DNA of 64,000 nucleotides from Liriodendron chinense (GCA_003013855.2 PVNU02000871.1:24887-88886); one strand, 5' to 3'. Shown: positions 42,837-55,836, counted from the first letter of the stretch. Program-made: numbers and translations. The notes: a model not told the origin generated them from the sequence alone.

Positions 42837-43469
42837 AGAGAACCAACCAATAGCGACGTTGGTACTGGCCCTATTTTCGAGACGGAAGAAAAAGGAGAGC
42901 CACGTGCCAAATCATATAATAGATCAGCCGACAAGAACTCCCTTGGGAAGTTCACTTGATTCTTCATGAAAGTTGGCGCCACGTGTAAATATGCAGCAAG
43001 CCGGGCCATCCAAATTCTGGGCCCTTGCCCCTCATCCGTTGATCCTTATCTGAAGTCACGTTGAGATTTTACCATCTGCTTTGAATTGATTTGATCTTAT
43101 TTTTGTAAATTGGCAAGTAGGCCTCTATTAACGGCAGATTTACTATCATGGCCCACTTCTCATGTATAGACGATATCCAATCCGTTGAAAAGGTTGCCCC
43201 AACCTTGTTAGTTATTTGGAGAAAAATCATGTCGATCCACCCTTCATCTGGGCCCCACCATGGAAAAATAATGGAAAGCCATTGATAACTCAATCTACAC
43301 ATTTGAACTGCCTGAATGAGTGACTCAGCAATTTTCAAGATGGGCCCACCTTTCTTTACTGCTCGGATTTCATACACACGGAGCGGATTGACTAGGATTA
43401 CCAAATCATAGGTTCTATTTCTGAGAAGTGCAAAGTAGGGATTGAAATTGGCCCAACTCCACCGAGTCC
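42837..43469. other. Gene-free stretch
   Basis: No coding or RNA feature is recognised; open frames on the minus strand lack family resemblance. Confidence 0.4.
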
Positions 43470-43620
43470 ATGTTCAAAGACTCAGTGACTTAATTTGACT
43501 CGTTCAGCCCGCAGTCGAGTCATGACTCACTGCAACTGTCTGAGTCGCCTCAGAAGAGTCGCATCAGACTCATCTGAGTCATAAAACCAGGGTCGAGTCA
43601 CACGGACTCCCATCACACTC
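43470..43620. repeat. GAGTCA-rich dispersed repeat
   Basis: 'cagtcgagtcatgactcact' and repeated gagtc/gactc motifs match the stretch at 32195-32335 in order. It is a remnant of the same unclassified family. Confidence 0.5.
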
Positions 43621-43731
43621 AGTTGGGCCCACTGTAAATGTATATGGTGTATCTATACCGTTAATCCGTTTTTCCAGCTAATTTAAGGGGTTGAAACCAA
43701 AATTGAAGCATATCCTAAACTCAGGTGGACC

Positions 43732-43956
43732 TAGGGTTGTCAATAGGCCAGGTTAGGGCCGGGCCAAGCTCTGTCCAAGCCCAGCCCGCCTCTTTCAACA
43801 TATGCTCAAACCCAGCCCGGACCCGTGACGGGCCATAATTGGTAAGCCCAAGCCCGGCCCAAGATACAAATTCAAGGTCCAGCCTGTACCCAGCCCTAGC
43901 CCCAGCCCAGCCTCTCACACAAAGAGGGAAATTATCCTTTGCTTCTCTGTATATGA

Positions 43957-44002
<46 letters not shown>

Positions 44003-44348
44003 ATATATATATATATGAAAATTATATATATATGAAAAATTATCACTAACATTGTAGAAAATAAAAGGAGTTGTAGGAGGGAGATGAATTTTTAGGAAAA
44101 ATTTATGTAAAATTTAAATTTTGAAAGGAGAAAAATATTAATTTAAATTTAAATTATATATATATGCACACACAGGTAGGCCGTGTTTTTGGGCTTTTGA
44201 ACAGCCTAGTCCAAGCCTGGCCCGTTTAAAAAAGGGCTTATTTTTTAGGCCAAACCTGACCCGTGGACCTGATACTCTAGTCAAGCCCGGCTCAAGGCGG
44301 GCCAAGTCCGAAAGCCGGTCGGGCCAACCCGGTCCATTGACACCCCCA
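43732..44348. mobile_element. Nested hAT-like non-autonomous element
   Basis: It starts TAGGGTTGTCAAT and ends ATTGACACCCCCA, an imperfect inverted repeat like that at 12120-12251. The arms are rich in 'gcccggcccaag'-type motifs and the middle is TA-rich. The host bases TGGACC flank both sides, matching 6 of 8 positions expected for a hAT target duplication. Confidence 0.7.
43961..44018. repeat. (TA)n microsatellite
   Basis: An interrupted run of TA dinucleotides lies in the middle of the nested hAT-like element. Confidence 0.9.
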
Positions 44349-44775
44349 TGGACCATACCACAGGAAACAGTAGGTGTAATGATTTCCACCGTAAGATCAC
44401 GCAGACATTGATGAAGGGAAAAAACAAATATCAGCTTGATCCAAAACTTCCGTGATCCCCAAGAGTTTTTCAACATACACGTTAAATTCACATTGTTTTC
44501 TGTGGTGTGGTCCACTTAAGCTTTTTATACTTTATTTTTATTTTTTTGTCTAAGACCATACAATTATCTGTTAAAATGGATGAACGGAGTGGATACAATA
44601 CATAAATCACGGCGGACCACGCAGATTTTACTCAGCACGCAATCCGCTTCCTACACCCACGCCCTCTATTCAACTAATGCAAATTCCATGGGTTCCAGCT
44701 CGGGTAGCAATGAACTAGGCTGGGCAAGGCTTTGAATGCTCAGTTCTTGATTCAGGCCCAAAAGGAGATGAAGAC

Positions 44776-44891
44776 GATGCCCTTAAAACCAGGCTCAGTT
44801 CAAACCGACGTCTAGGCCGATGCCCTTAGAATCAGGCCCAGTTCAAACCGACATCTAGGCCGATGCCCTTAAAACCAGGCCCAGTTAAAAC
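44776..44891. repeat. 43-bp tandem repeat, about 2.7 units
   Basis: Units start at 44776, 44819 and 44862, each beginning 'gatgcccttaaaaccaggc' or a close variant. The last unit is partial. No function is evident. Confidence 0.9.
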
Positions 44892-46140
44892 CAATGGTCA
44901 TATACATAGGCCTGAGTGTGGCCTATATAGAGCAGGACATCACAGCCACATTTGAAAATGGGTCACCACAAGCAAGTTGTATGGCCCCATGGTGGGCCAC
45001 CTCAGGCATATTGCTTATGGATTAAATGCCCAGAACCATTCTGTATATCCCAATGGTGGGCCATTTCAGACAATACCGTTTAAGGACAGAGCACCCATGT
45101 GTAAATAACCATCATTCACAGATAAAATGCCAAATGTGTACAGGATTTTCAATGATACTTGAGAAACTCGTTGTGATACATTTCTGCAAGAGGGGTTCAG
45201 ATACACTTCTGCAAAAGGTAGTTTCAGTAAATAGAGTTGTTGTGCCTACTTTTTCAGTAAGCTTGACAAAGACATTTGATTAGTTTTCGTCGAGTTGGGG
45301 TGCCCTTTTAACCAGATTAAGGATGAAACAGGTTTGCAAAGTGCATCCAAACACGCAATGCAAACTGAGATTTGGCTCAAAATGCCGTGTTGGTATAAAC
45401 ACCCCTTTAGAGGGTGCGGCCAACAGGCCCTAAACCTTGGAGCAAAGCTAAAATTAAAAGTTTATCCCCATGGCCCAGCCAAACTATTACAAGATCTCAG
45501 CCAAGCACCACCACAGCCACAGGAGATAGACGGTATCTAACAACACGAAAAGATCTCCATCGCAAATCACCCAAACAGCTACTTACGCCAGCAAGCAGCA
45601 AACTCCACCAAAGCATCCAAGCAAACCAACCAACCATGGCTGACTATCGACGTCTCCTGAAAAATATCTCACCTCTAGGGCATCAAGGATCCAACCATTC
45701 CTGTAACTCAAATCACTGAAAGATCATCTGCACTGTAAATTTTCAGCTTTGTAATTCATATAAGAAGAATCTGCAGTTTCGAAACACAGATGACCCCGCG
45801 ATACCGATGCAGCAAAACATACAAGAAATCTAGGCTGTCCATTTAGGCAGGCCCCACTGTTAATGCTTCCTGGCCCTGGAAAATTAGGCCAGTCCACATG
45901 CTTGCCAAAAAAACATGGTTTAAAAGGATAATCAATTTCCAGGTTAAACGCACGTGCGGTCCACCTAATGAGCAGACAACTTATTTCTGGGGCCACGAAA
46001 CAATGTTGGAGATCCCACCTGATGAAATGCCCAGATTCCACACATTCGGCGCACCGGTATGCGGGTGGACACCTGGCTCCAGGGATGCATTCATTCATAT
46101 AAAGCCCACCAAATTTACACCTTCCAGCATTTCTCAAATC
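44892..46140. other. Region downstream of the ELM2 gene
   Basis: It includes the presumed 3' UTR of the ELM2 gene (minus strand, from 46140 downward). Frames on the plus strand show no family resemblance. Confidence 0.4.
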
Positions 46141-47037
46141 CTAATCTACATGGGTGGATCCGTTTGGACCCGCACATTGCTTATTTTGACCCCACAAGAT
46201 GGAGTTGGATCCGCCAGCCTTGATCGCGTAGCGACCGAAACCGTTACGCAAAAACCCAAACCCCGAGTCTTCATCGTCACTGTCAGTATGGTTTGGAGTC
46301 ACCCGGTTCTGGTAACTTCGGCGCCGGAGAAGATAGACGTTGAAGTAATAGCTAATCAAGCTCTGCCTGCTTTTAGTGTAAAAACTCCTGTACGTTGGGT
46401 CCCACAAGCTCTTGGTTAGAGCCGGATTGTTACGGCTGGCAATCGCCCCAAAAATCCCTTCTTCCTCCCCTGTCCACGACAAGGAGACTTCCTCGCCCAT
46501 CCGATCAAATCTCCACTCATAGAAAGCAGGGCCCAATTCATCTTTCAACCGTGACCTCTTCTCTGCCACATGAAATCTGACACAGTCGATGGAACGTGGA
46601 AGTAGGCAGCTGCATGCATCCGGTCTCCCTTTCCCAATAGGATCACTCCTGACTGTCAATCTCGGTTCTCCCAGTTTTGGGGGCCAATGCTGTGTCCCCA
46701 GCCATTTGGGGTCATCTGGTTCGTTGGAAGCTGTGCCGGTCCAATCAGACACTTCGGCTTGGAAGTATGGGCCCACCGGGACCCGTTTCTGAATATGATC
46801 TTTGCAGAACAGGTCCACAACCTTCTGTGCGGTTAGAGAACCAATAGTCCGGAGTACCCGTTTGTTAGGGTCATTCTCTGATGCTGAAGCATGGGGAATC
46901 AGGGACTTGGAAGTATCGCTGCTTGGGGCCGTCAATGCTTCCAAATAAGAAATAGAGTGAGATTTCCTTGACCGCGCGTTGAGGTGATCTGCACAGCTGG
47001 AATCTTCATACATGGATGGACCCACCCTCTGCTTTTT
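46141..47037 (-). CDS. 3' coding exon of an ARID/ELM2 domain protein
   Basis: This exon encodes 298 residues ending THVD-stop. It opens after a good acceptor (tttcttgcag) in phase 0, so it is not a first exon. VPVGPYFQAEVSDWTG and KWLGTQHWPP followed by DPIGKGRPDACSC form the plant ELM2-type region. FHVAEKRSRLKDELGPAFYEW, then LWDPTYRSFYTKSRQSLISY and YFNVYLLRRRSYQNR, form the SANT-like part, ending at TPNHTDSDDED. This layout matches the C-terminal half of plant ARID1/ARID2-like nuclear proteins, in which an N-terminal ARID binds DNA. I found no ARID exon upstream to the window edge, so the 5' part is unlocated, in exons too short or diverged to see, or lost. The exon itself has no stop or frameshift. 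Confidence 0.8.
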   Translation of the reverse strand, partial: KKQRVGPSMYEDSSCADHLNARSRKSHSISYLEALTAPSSDTSKSLIPHASASENDPNKRVLRTIGSLTAQKVVDLFCKDHIQKRVPVGPYFQAEVSDWTGTASNEPDDPKWLGTQHWPPKLGEPRLTVRSDPIGKGRPDACSCLLPRSIDCVRFHVAEKRSRLKDELGPAFYEWRFDRMGEEVSLSWTGEEEGIFGAIASRNNPALTKSLWDPTYRSFYTKSRQSLISYYFNVYLLRRRSYQNRVTPNHTDSDDEDSGFGFLRNGFGRYAIKAGGSNSILWGQNKQCAGPNGSTHVD

Positions 47038-48655
47038 CTGCAAGAAAGAAAAAGTGATTTCTCTTTAATGCAATCATCAACAAGCAATGAACGGATAGGA
47101 CAGGTTGGAATCATTTCACAACAGCGGGTTACATTTCTTATCGACATTCATGAGTTCCGCCAAGCCCACAAGCACTTCCGTACCTGGCAGCACATGCCAA
47201 CCTGGCATGTACACAAAACATCAGAGCCTTGCATCACATGGACCTTGTCATTCAAGATGCCCAAATATCCTCCTTGGCTACTCATTAGGTGGGCTACACA
47301 CGCAAGTTGAATGTAAACGGTTGGCAAATTATTCTAAACTACCATGGTTTTATGGCACATGAAATCGGCTTGATGAGTTGTCAGACTGATTTTGGGCCAG
47401 TTCATCAGCACGATGGGCCCACCTGATGAAAAACTTGGATGCCACAAACATGTCCAAACAAATACAGAATTAGGTAGAATGGGGGTAAGATTAGCAGGAC
47501 AGGACCAACCCATACCCAACCCACCTAATTTGAACAAGTCCAAACCCAGTCCCAGCCTGACACACTAAAGTTCCTTCAAGCCCGGATCGGCACATATTTT
47601 CATTTGCTTGGTGCGATTGTCAGTCTTCTTTCCATGTTAGATCAACAAATCCCAACAGCACAGTGAAACCATAGACAGAAACAGAAGCGCATACAGAAAC
47701 ACAGATATATGCGATTAGCATGACAGAAGGTCATGGAACATTAGATGCCCAGAACGTTTTGCAGTACAATCAAGAGCCACCTGTAAATGAGGTTCTTATA
47801 TTTTCTTAAACCTAATCCCTACTCAAACTAGGCTACATATTTTCTACACTGAAAATTCCCCCTGAACAATTTCGTAATAGAGTACGCCTGCGGATTGGGT
47901 GAAATAAAAGAGAAGACACCTGCACTCAGTACAAGTGTGCAACATTCAATGCATGTGGAATGGGAGACATTTTAGGGTATTTCTCATGAGAAATGCTTTG
48001 ATACTGTAGCTGAGTGTGATGGATGATATACAGGCAGTTGGAAATTACTCAGAAATTCATACATGACATACAAGTAATCTAAACTAACCCGTCCAAATTA
48101 TGGGTACCGGTTTAGATGTATTACAAACCAAAATTACTATTATTTGGTTATCCGACTTACTAGATTGCAGGAATGTTATTAGATGGTTAAAAATGAAAGG
48201 AAAAAAAAAAAAAATCCAATGGTCTCATTTCAAAAAACAAGCAGCCACAAATGGAAGGTTAGGATTGTTCAACCAATCTGATTTTTAGACTACAACTTAG
48301 CAACAGTGGGCTCCACAATAAAGTTCGAATAATTTGAGTTCAAATCTGCCACATGTACCATTTCCTAGTGCCTGCATATCAATTGTCATATGCAGCTTGA
48401 GTATCTAACAAGTCCCCATTTGTGATCCACCGTTAGCCTACCATATGGATGATTTGTAGCTTCCCTCTTCCAGTTGTACTTGCAGCCAGTGTGACAAATA
48501 TCGCCATGATTTTGAAAATCTCTCGATAACATCACGAAAAATATAGTAAAATGATATTATCACAAGATTTTCAATATATTGGCAACTTTTCAAATCACAG
48601 TCTTATCGTGAAAAATAGCAGAAACCTGAAGGAATTTGTTATATATGTATATATA
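47038..48655. other. Upstream of the ELM2 exon; no feature
   Basis: It is probably intron or 5' flank of the ELM2 gene. No ARID-like translation was found on the minus strand. Confidence 0.4.
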
Positions 48656-49150
48656 GGGTTTTGCTAACATCACCACCTCCATGGGGAGGTTAGCAATGTC
48701 CCCAAAGCTTTTAATTGACACATGATATGCACAATCATCAATCCAGACCCTTCATTCAATAGTACCGTTGGGAGCACGCTGGTGCAAGAATCACACCAAT
48801 CAGATGATCTTAACCCTATGAATGAGGCCAATTTTTTTCAACCGTCTACTTTTTACGAGCCATAGATCGCATGTTTAGAATCATCACACCAAAGTGCCAC
48901 TTTGGAATCATAAGAAATACAAAGTGGGATCTACCAGATAGGTGGTTCAAGATTATTTGAGCATATTTTTTTCTCTGCTCAGTCTTGACCATCTGTTTTC
49001 CATACTATTTATCAAATGCTTGGGATCATCCGAAAGGCATGATTTTTGCACCATGGCATAGCTGTATGAAAGAAGGGATGGTCTGGATTGATGATTTGGC
49101 ATCCTGAGTGTTACTTAAAAGCAAAAGCTCTGGGGATGTTAGCAAAACCC
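48656..49150. mobile_element. MITE with GGGTTTTGCTAACAT ends, copy 1
   Basis: Terminal inverted repeats GGGTTTTGCTAACAT and ATGTTAGCAAAACCC enclose 495 bp. The interior has 'ttttacgagccatagatcgc' and 'caaagtgccactttggaa'. It is non-coding, and a second copy lies reversed 0.5 kb away. Confidence 0.85.
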
Positions 49151-49696
49151 CACACACATTTTAAATTTATTTATTTAGAATAAATTTTAGACATTTCATT
49201 TTCCAGGAGACTTTCCCAATAATATCCCGAGGAAAACCTCAAATTTTGAAAATCTCCCAAGAAATTTCCAGGAATGAGATTTTTCACTACGCTTACAGCT
49301 ATATGCACTAGCAATGGAAATAAATAAATAAAAACCATTTCATATGTTTACAGTTCATGGTTGCATATCAGGTCCATAAAGAGGCAATAACCATTGCATT
49401 ATCTCCAAAGAAAGCCAGGGACATTCAAGCAGCAGCCACAACATGTCGAGCAATCAAAGATAGAATTCTAGTTGATTTCCAACTTGTTCAAAACTTGGCC
49501 ACAAGGACTTCCTACCCCAACAAAGTCCAAATCGCAATATGATAACACCAATCGTGCATATAGCAAAATAACAGACATCAAACAAGCATCTTCAAAACAG
49601 ATTTTGGTGCAGTTGGATGCTAAATTGAACCAAATTGCAATAACCCAATTTACTATAGAAGAAATGACCAATGTGGGAGAGACCTATTTTAGTTTA
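49151..49696. other. Spacer between two inverted MITEs
   Basis: AT-rich, no recognised feature. Confidence 0.4.
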
Positions 49697-50206
49697 GGGT
49701 TTTGTTAACATCCCCATGAAATACGTCCCAAAAGTTTTTGAATGACACGTGAGATGCCCAATTATCAATTTGAAATGCCCATTCTTTCATACAACTGGGG
49801 AGAAGCCATGGTGCAAAAACCAAATTAATCCAATGATCTAAGCATCTGATCATTAGCATGGAAAATTGACGGTCAAGATTGAGCGGATAAACAAAATAGG
49901 TTCAATCATCATCTTGAACCATCTATCTGCTAGATCCCACTTTATACTCCTTACGATACCAAAGTGTCATTTTGGTTCAATGAACATGTGATCTATGGCT
50001 TGTAAAAAATAGATGGCTGTGACAAATTGGCTTCATTCATGGGATTAGGATAATCCGATCAGCTTGCTTCTTGCACCATGGCTTGCTCCCACACAGGTAC
50101 TACTAAATGAACCGTCCCAATTGATGATTGGGCATCCCACATGTCATTCAAAGGCTTTGGGGCCATTGCTAATGTCCCCATGAAGGTGGGGACATTAGCA
50201 AAGCCC
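49697..50206. mobile_element. MITE with GGGTTTTGTTAACAT ends, copy 2 (reversed)
   Basis: The ends are GGGTTTTGTTAACAT and ATTAGCAAAGCCC. The interior ('tagatcccactttatactcc', 'accaaagtgtcattttggtt', 'tgatctatggcttgtaaaa') is the reverse complement of copy 1. A second inner inverted repeat, gctaatgtccccat and ggggacattagc, lies at 50168-50199. Confidence 0.85.
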
Positions 50207-53200
50207 GTTAGTTTATAATGCTGATGGCCAAATCATAAACATAATTCTGCATATTTAAGTTGGGGACAATCACTCGGAGCAAGCCTCACTAGTCATTTCC
50301 ACTTGAATCAACTAAAATTGCAATCCAATTCAATAGAGCATCCAAACATAGCCTGGGTAAATGACCAACAAATTAAGGACTTTGTAACACCAACATTGGT
50401 TCATGATTGTAAATTTGAACAGAAGAATTTTCTACAGAAAACGGCCAACTTATAATATGATGGTAATAAAAGAATGCTACATTGCCGAGGACTCTTGGAA
50501 TGTCCTAGAAGCATTAGAGATTGCAAGGAAGTTCTCAACTCGTGTGCTTGTGTATATTTATTATGTTAGGCTATGTTTATAAGCCTCTGTTTCATACTTT
50601 CCAGTCTTTCCTAGAGATTTGTCAATGCAATCGAGACCTCTACGGTCTACACACAGCCAAGTGTGTGGTGGGCTCAAAGTGTAAATGATGAACAAAAAGT
50701 CAATCTTGTACATCCAATAACTTTGTGATCCAAACTCCGATTGGGGCGAATAACCACTCGTCTTGAAGCTATCAATGAGTACTATGGCACGTCTAGACCG
50801 ATCTTCAAAAGGAACTTGTTAAAGGGCCCAAAATTGGGCTATTTTAGGGCTGACATTGTCATACTCGCCCATGGGCTGCCGCATGTGCATTTCCAGGCCC
50901 ATGCACGATTTTTCCAGCCGTACGTGGGTCATGGTGCCCGCCCATTGTCAAGCCAAGGGTGGGCCCACGTCCCCAAGTGATCACCCAGTCCAGTCCTCGC
51001 ATGCGTGGGCTGATTTGATTGAAAAAAAATTATATACACACATGAACAACCAGGACCATTGAAACATGTGGGCCCATTTCAGAATTAGAAATATCATATT
51101 TCTTTATTTTATTTAAACCATAATTAGGATTTTTTTTTTCTTTGGGAGCTAGGGAATTAGATATTCCCAAAACCACCAATAGCAGAGAGGATGAGTTGAC
51201 AAGAGAGATTTTAGGGAAGTGAGAGGGAGAGAGTGCCTTGCCCACACCCTCTCTTTCCCCCCTCTTATGTACATATGAACGCACCTCCCTATGGAATTAG
51301 CTGACATGGACATGGGCCTCATGAAGCTCACTATGTGGATGGATTGAACCATGCAATCACTCTCTATGTGGCCTCTTCGAAGAGCCCAACATATGATTGA
51401 TGCACCGATATCAAGACTCAAAATGAGCGGGCTTGGGATGCATCTCTTGGATCTAGGGTTTCTAGATGGGCCACGAAGCATCTGATCCCACCCACGCAAT
51501 GTACACATTGAATCTAAGAGGATGAACATGAAATCCTAACTTTTATAAGATGAAAAGCCAAAAATGCATCGCATGATATTAACCACACAAGACACGTAAA
51601 ATCATGGATTTCATCTAAACCCATTAGATCTAAGCCACACATGTAGCCTAAACACATCACAAGTAAACATACATTAAACACATGCAACAGATTAAAACAC
51701 ATAAATGAGCCCAAAATGTCCAAAAAATTCCCACCTTCAATTTGCACTGTACCGACAATGAAATTGAAAACCCCAGATCTTACAAACAAGGAACCCAATC
51801 ATGCTCAAACTTTCTATTAATCAATCATCATCTAAAGCATTACAATCTGGATGGTTTAAGCGACGAACGAAAATCACATATAATGCTCAAAATTTCCAAA
51901 AACTAGCAGTTATGGAATGACGAGCCTGCTATAATACAGCCTATTTACCATAAGATTTGCTTTGGGCTAAATCTAATTAGATTAGGAATTCATCAAGTAG
52001 TTTTACTATTGGGCCCAACACTTACAATGTTTTAATCGTCTTTAAAAGATTTTCAACCTTTAAATATTTTTTTTAACCGTTAAAATTGTTTTGGTCGCAC
52101 TTAATGATGATTTGATAGCATAGACCAGATGATCCACCACTTGATCAACATAGAATCTAAATCTATGGTGGATGGCCTAGACAATGGAAGCATTAGATCA
52201 TAAGCATGTGTGAGTGACAGATCAAAACAAATTTTCTTCACAGTAGGATACACCAAAGTTCATAGGGAGAAATCACCATATTGGAATCCTCCTGAAACGC
52301 TAACCCTTCGTCTATATATAGATCCTATTGCAAAGTAGATTTATACACAAGAGAAAGAGGCTTGGGCATCACCACCCTGACACCCATTGTGGAGAGAAAA
52401 GTGAGAGTAAGGAACTGATTTACCCATTTACAGCCATTTACAGTTGTAATTGGAAAACCAAACAGGCCCTTAGATTTGATGCATAGCATTAGTAGGCTCG
52501 GATTCGATGTGTACATTGCATTAGTGAAAAATTAACACCAAATACACTTAAGATAAGAAAGCGTAGGGGAGTAAAAAATCCTGACACAGAGCAGTATAGC
52601 TTGACCTTCAATCACAAAAGCTACAGCTACATTAGACCCTACTTTACATGATTAATCAAAATACTTAATCTAGACAGCAAGGAACTGATTTCGTTAGAAG
52701 ATTGAAGTATCCATGGTAACTCCAAAAGTGGCTCACCAGAAAACTCTATGCTGCATGATCTTCAATGACTGTCAATGCATGTGAAGTTGTGGCAAAGAGA
52801 TGGAAGCCTCTCAAGGCAACCACATTCTGCATGAGTTGAAGGGCACTGGTATATGACCCAGAGAAAGTTCGGATCACATGTGTTCCTCAAAATTCCCCCA
52901 ACCCACCCAGCATGAAAATTGATAAAATCCCTATTTCCCAGTTGAAATTTCCTAATCTATCTGTTGGTCAAGTGGGCCACACATGCACAGAAAAATTGAC
53001 ATTTTGGAGAAATGAAACCAACAGTCTACATTCAAAATAGATAGGTTGCCTACCCGAGGATTAAAATGGCACATTTGGAGGATATAACACATGTACATAT
53101 AAAGTCAGTTTCGACCAGGTCAGCCTAAAATGACTTGAGCCCAAGCCCAAACAGAGAATTGATCAGGCTATGCATTCAAATCCCAAGCCCAGCCCAAAAC

Positions 53201-55137
53201 CAGGTCATGCTCACTGGGTCATGCAGTCTACCTGGCCCATTGCCACCCTTAATTCTCTATCTGCCAATGAACAGCCTTTAGATTCCTTCCAGATGGATGC
53301 CCATTCAATTGTTGATCCTTTCGTCTTGTTAATTATCGCTTCCTTTGTTCCTTTTTTTAAAGGGTTATCACTTCTGTTGTTGAAGAATCTGGTTATTTCT
53401 TGATGATTTTGCTCTAGAAATCAGAATCATTGAGTTTATTATGCAACAGAACCATGCATTTCATGGGTCTATGGTTCATGTTTTTATCTGGTTCATGAAG
53501 ACCGAGTTTTCAATGTTTTTTTTTTTTTAATCTCCAACAGCAGATCATGTGGCGGTGTTTTGATCTTCACAGTGAAGCTCCTGTTGGTTTTCCCATTATA
53601 AGATCTCACCATGGAGGTTTGCAGGGGTTAATTGCTGACAAATCCATGGTAGATAGGGCATCCTTTAAATATGTTTCATGGCTGCTAATAGCGGTAAGGT
53701 GGCTGCATGGTGGACGAGTTGCTTTGGCCCAAACTCTACATGTTTTAGAGAGCAGTTTTGGGTATGTTACCTGTTTCGGATGGGTTCTTTGAAACAACGA
53801 TGAGTCCATCTTCCTTTCCACCCTCATTTTTTCACAAGCCATGCCCAGAACGATGAGAAAATTGGAGAGGATATTGTTAGGGCTGGATGTCTTTTGCATA
53901 AGAGATCTATAGACATTGGAAACATTCCATAATTGGATTTCCATTTTCGATGTTGGGCCCCATCTTGCTGCTCAGGCCGCCTTGATTTCCTTCTAATAGC
54001 ACCAAAACATTGAGAATTTGAGAGGAAGACCATCCAAGGTCTGAGGTTTTTTTGCCAGAAAATCCTAATAGTTTTGGTAACTTTCCAATTTAGGAAGATT
54101 CTGATTGTAGAAGGTTTCTTTGAGATTAATTAGGGACGTGAGTCACATGATTTGGAAAAGGTTTCTAGATATGATTCCCTCATTTCTAGGGTTTTGTTTT
54201 TAAAAGGCAACCAAAAAAATTCTGAATGGCAACTCAAATATAGTAGGACCACACAAAGGAGAGAGGAAATACAAAAAGATGGAAAGGAAAAGAGAAAGAG
54301 CTAGTGGAGGACAGTCAGTTATATCATCCTATGCAACCCCACTTACACAGAAGGCAAGAACAATTTCTTAAGTGCAAGAGCAAAACAAGAGGATGATAGA
54401 TCAACTTGGAAAACAAGAACCTCTCAAGGAGAAACCACCCATCGCCAGATGAAATAGAATCCCAATCTCGCATAAGATCTGGGACAGATTCTAGGGTTTC
54501 AGGTTGAGGAATCCTGATGCAATTGGGTTTCTTGATTCGACTTTGTAAACTTTCCCTTTTCAGGTTTGTAATGTGAATTGTGCAGGCCACGTCTTTTGAT
54601 TGGAAAGGAATTTCATGTTCCGTTCTGTATTGGTTAGATTAGATCAGTGAGTCTACTAGCCACATGCAAAATCTGGAACCAATATGAAACTGCTTGGTGG
54701 CCATTTGCAACTTCTACGATGAGTACGTAGAAAATTCTGCTTGGTTTGTAGATTTTAGAAAACAGACCACACAAATAGTTTTCACTTGCTATATTCAGTA
54801 TTGGTTAGCTTACGTATTCATGCCAAAATCAAATATAATAGAGGTCATTTTCCAGACCTTACCTGGACAAAACAGATCATAAATTATTCCTACCCGATTG
54901 GCTAGAGACTGAAAACTAGCATGAATCATGTGGGAGTTGTTTTGATTAGATCTATCAGGTTGAGGTACACAAGGCTTGATGATCAAAGTCACTAGTTACA
55001 TATGGGGCCCACTTGAATAGATGGTGATTACCACATGATGGATTGAGCAAGTTAATGGGTAAGTAATTGATGGTCAATTGCTTTAGATGAAACAAAGATG
55101 TGTTATTGTAGTCTTCATCCATTAATTCTCCACAAGA
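50207..55137. other. Long gene-free stretch
   Basis: No exon of a recognised gene is seen. Two regions look slightly protein-like but match nothing I know: about 53540-53790 (plus) and 54400-54540 (minus). A hAT-like GCCCA-rich end lies near 53150-53255. Two unlinked low-complexity stretches also occur. Confidence 0.4.
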
Positions 55138-55780
55138 TGGGCAGTGGATGCTTAAGGCGGGCCCACATGATGGATGGCCCACATCAATGTGGGCTCCACA
55201 TAATGGATGGTTCATATCAAAGGTCAACCCCTAGGCCCTAATGATGAGTGACCCACATCCAAGGCGGGCCCTGCATGATGCATGGCCAACATTGAAGGTG
55301 GGGCCCAAATGGTGGACAGTCCAAAGTAAAGGTGGGCTCCACATGATGGTTGGTGGATATTGAAGGTGGATCCCACATGATGGACAATAACATTGATAAT
55401 GGGCCCCACATGATGGGTGGCCCATATCAAGGTGAGCCCCACATGAGGACAATTCGCATCAAAGGTCGCCCCTGATGATGAATGACCCACATCCAAAGTG
55501 GGCCCCGCATAATCGACAGCCCAGTTTGAAATTGGGCCTTGCATGATGGATGGTCCACATTAAAGGTGGGCCCCACATGATGGACAGCCCGCCAACGTCC
55601 AACGTGATGGACGACCCACATCCAAGGTCGGCCTCGCGTGATGGCTAGCCCACATCAAAGGTGGGCCCCACACGATGGACGATTCACATTGAAGACAAGA
55701 CTAAGGTGGGTCCAACATAATGAACAGTTCAAATCAAAGGTTGGCCCCACATGATGGGTGGGTGGATATTAAGGGTAGAC
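55138..55780. repeat. GGGCCCACATGATGG minisatellite, about 40-bp unit
   Basis: About 15 degenerate units follow 'ggtgggccccacatgatgga' then 'ggcccacatcaaa', with unit length about 38-42 bp. Repetition produces spurious minus-strand frames rich in HPSCGAH. The array lies just left of a 277-bp tandem duplication. Confidence 0.85.
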
Positions 55781-55836
55781 CAAAAAAATTGAAGGATAAG
55801 TACTTATGTGACATTAAAAACCAAACATACTTTTCC

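Larger units (their letters stand above)
43624..44632. mobile_element. GGGCCCAC foldback element split by an insertion
   Basis: The left arm (43624-43731, 'gggcccactgtaaatgtata') and the remainder (44349-44632, 'tggaccataccacaggaaac' ... 'ggatacaatacataaatcac') make one family member once the inserted block 43732-44348 is removed. The interrupted site lies within the conserved 'gtggaccatacc' block. Confidence 0.75.

Noticed and set aside
45898..46419. Plus-strand frame of 173 residues
   Set aside because: It overlaps the ELM2 exon and its 3' flank on the opposite strand and resembles no family.
53547..53944. Overlapping frames on both strands considered as a gene
   Set aside because: No recognised domain, no clear splice partners and stops soon after. 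It is kept only as unexplained.
55224..55621. Minus-strand frames rich in HPSCGAH-type repeats
   Set aside because: They are produced by the GGGCCCACATGATGG minisatellite, not by a protein family.
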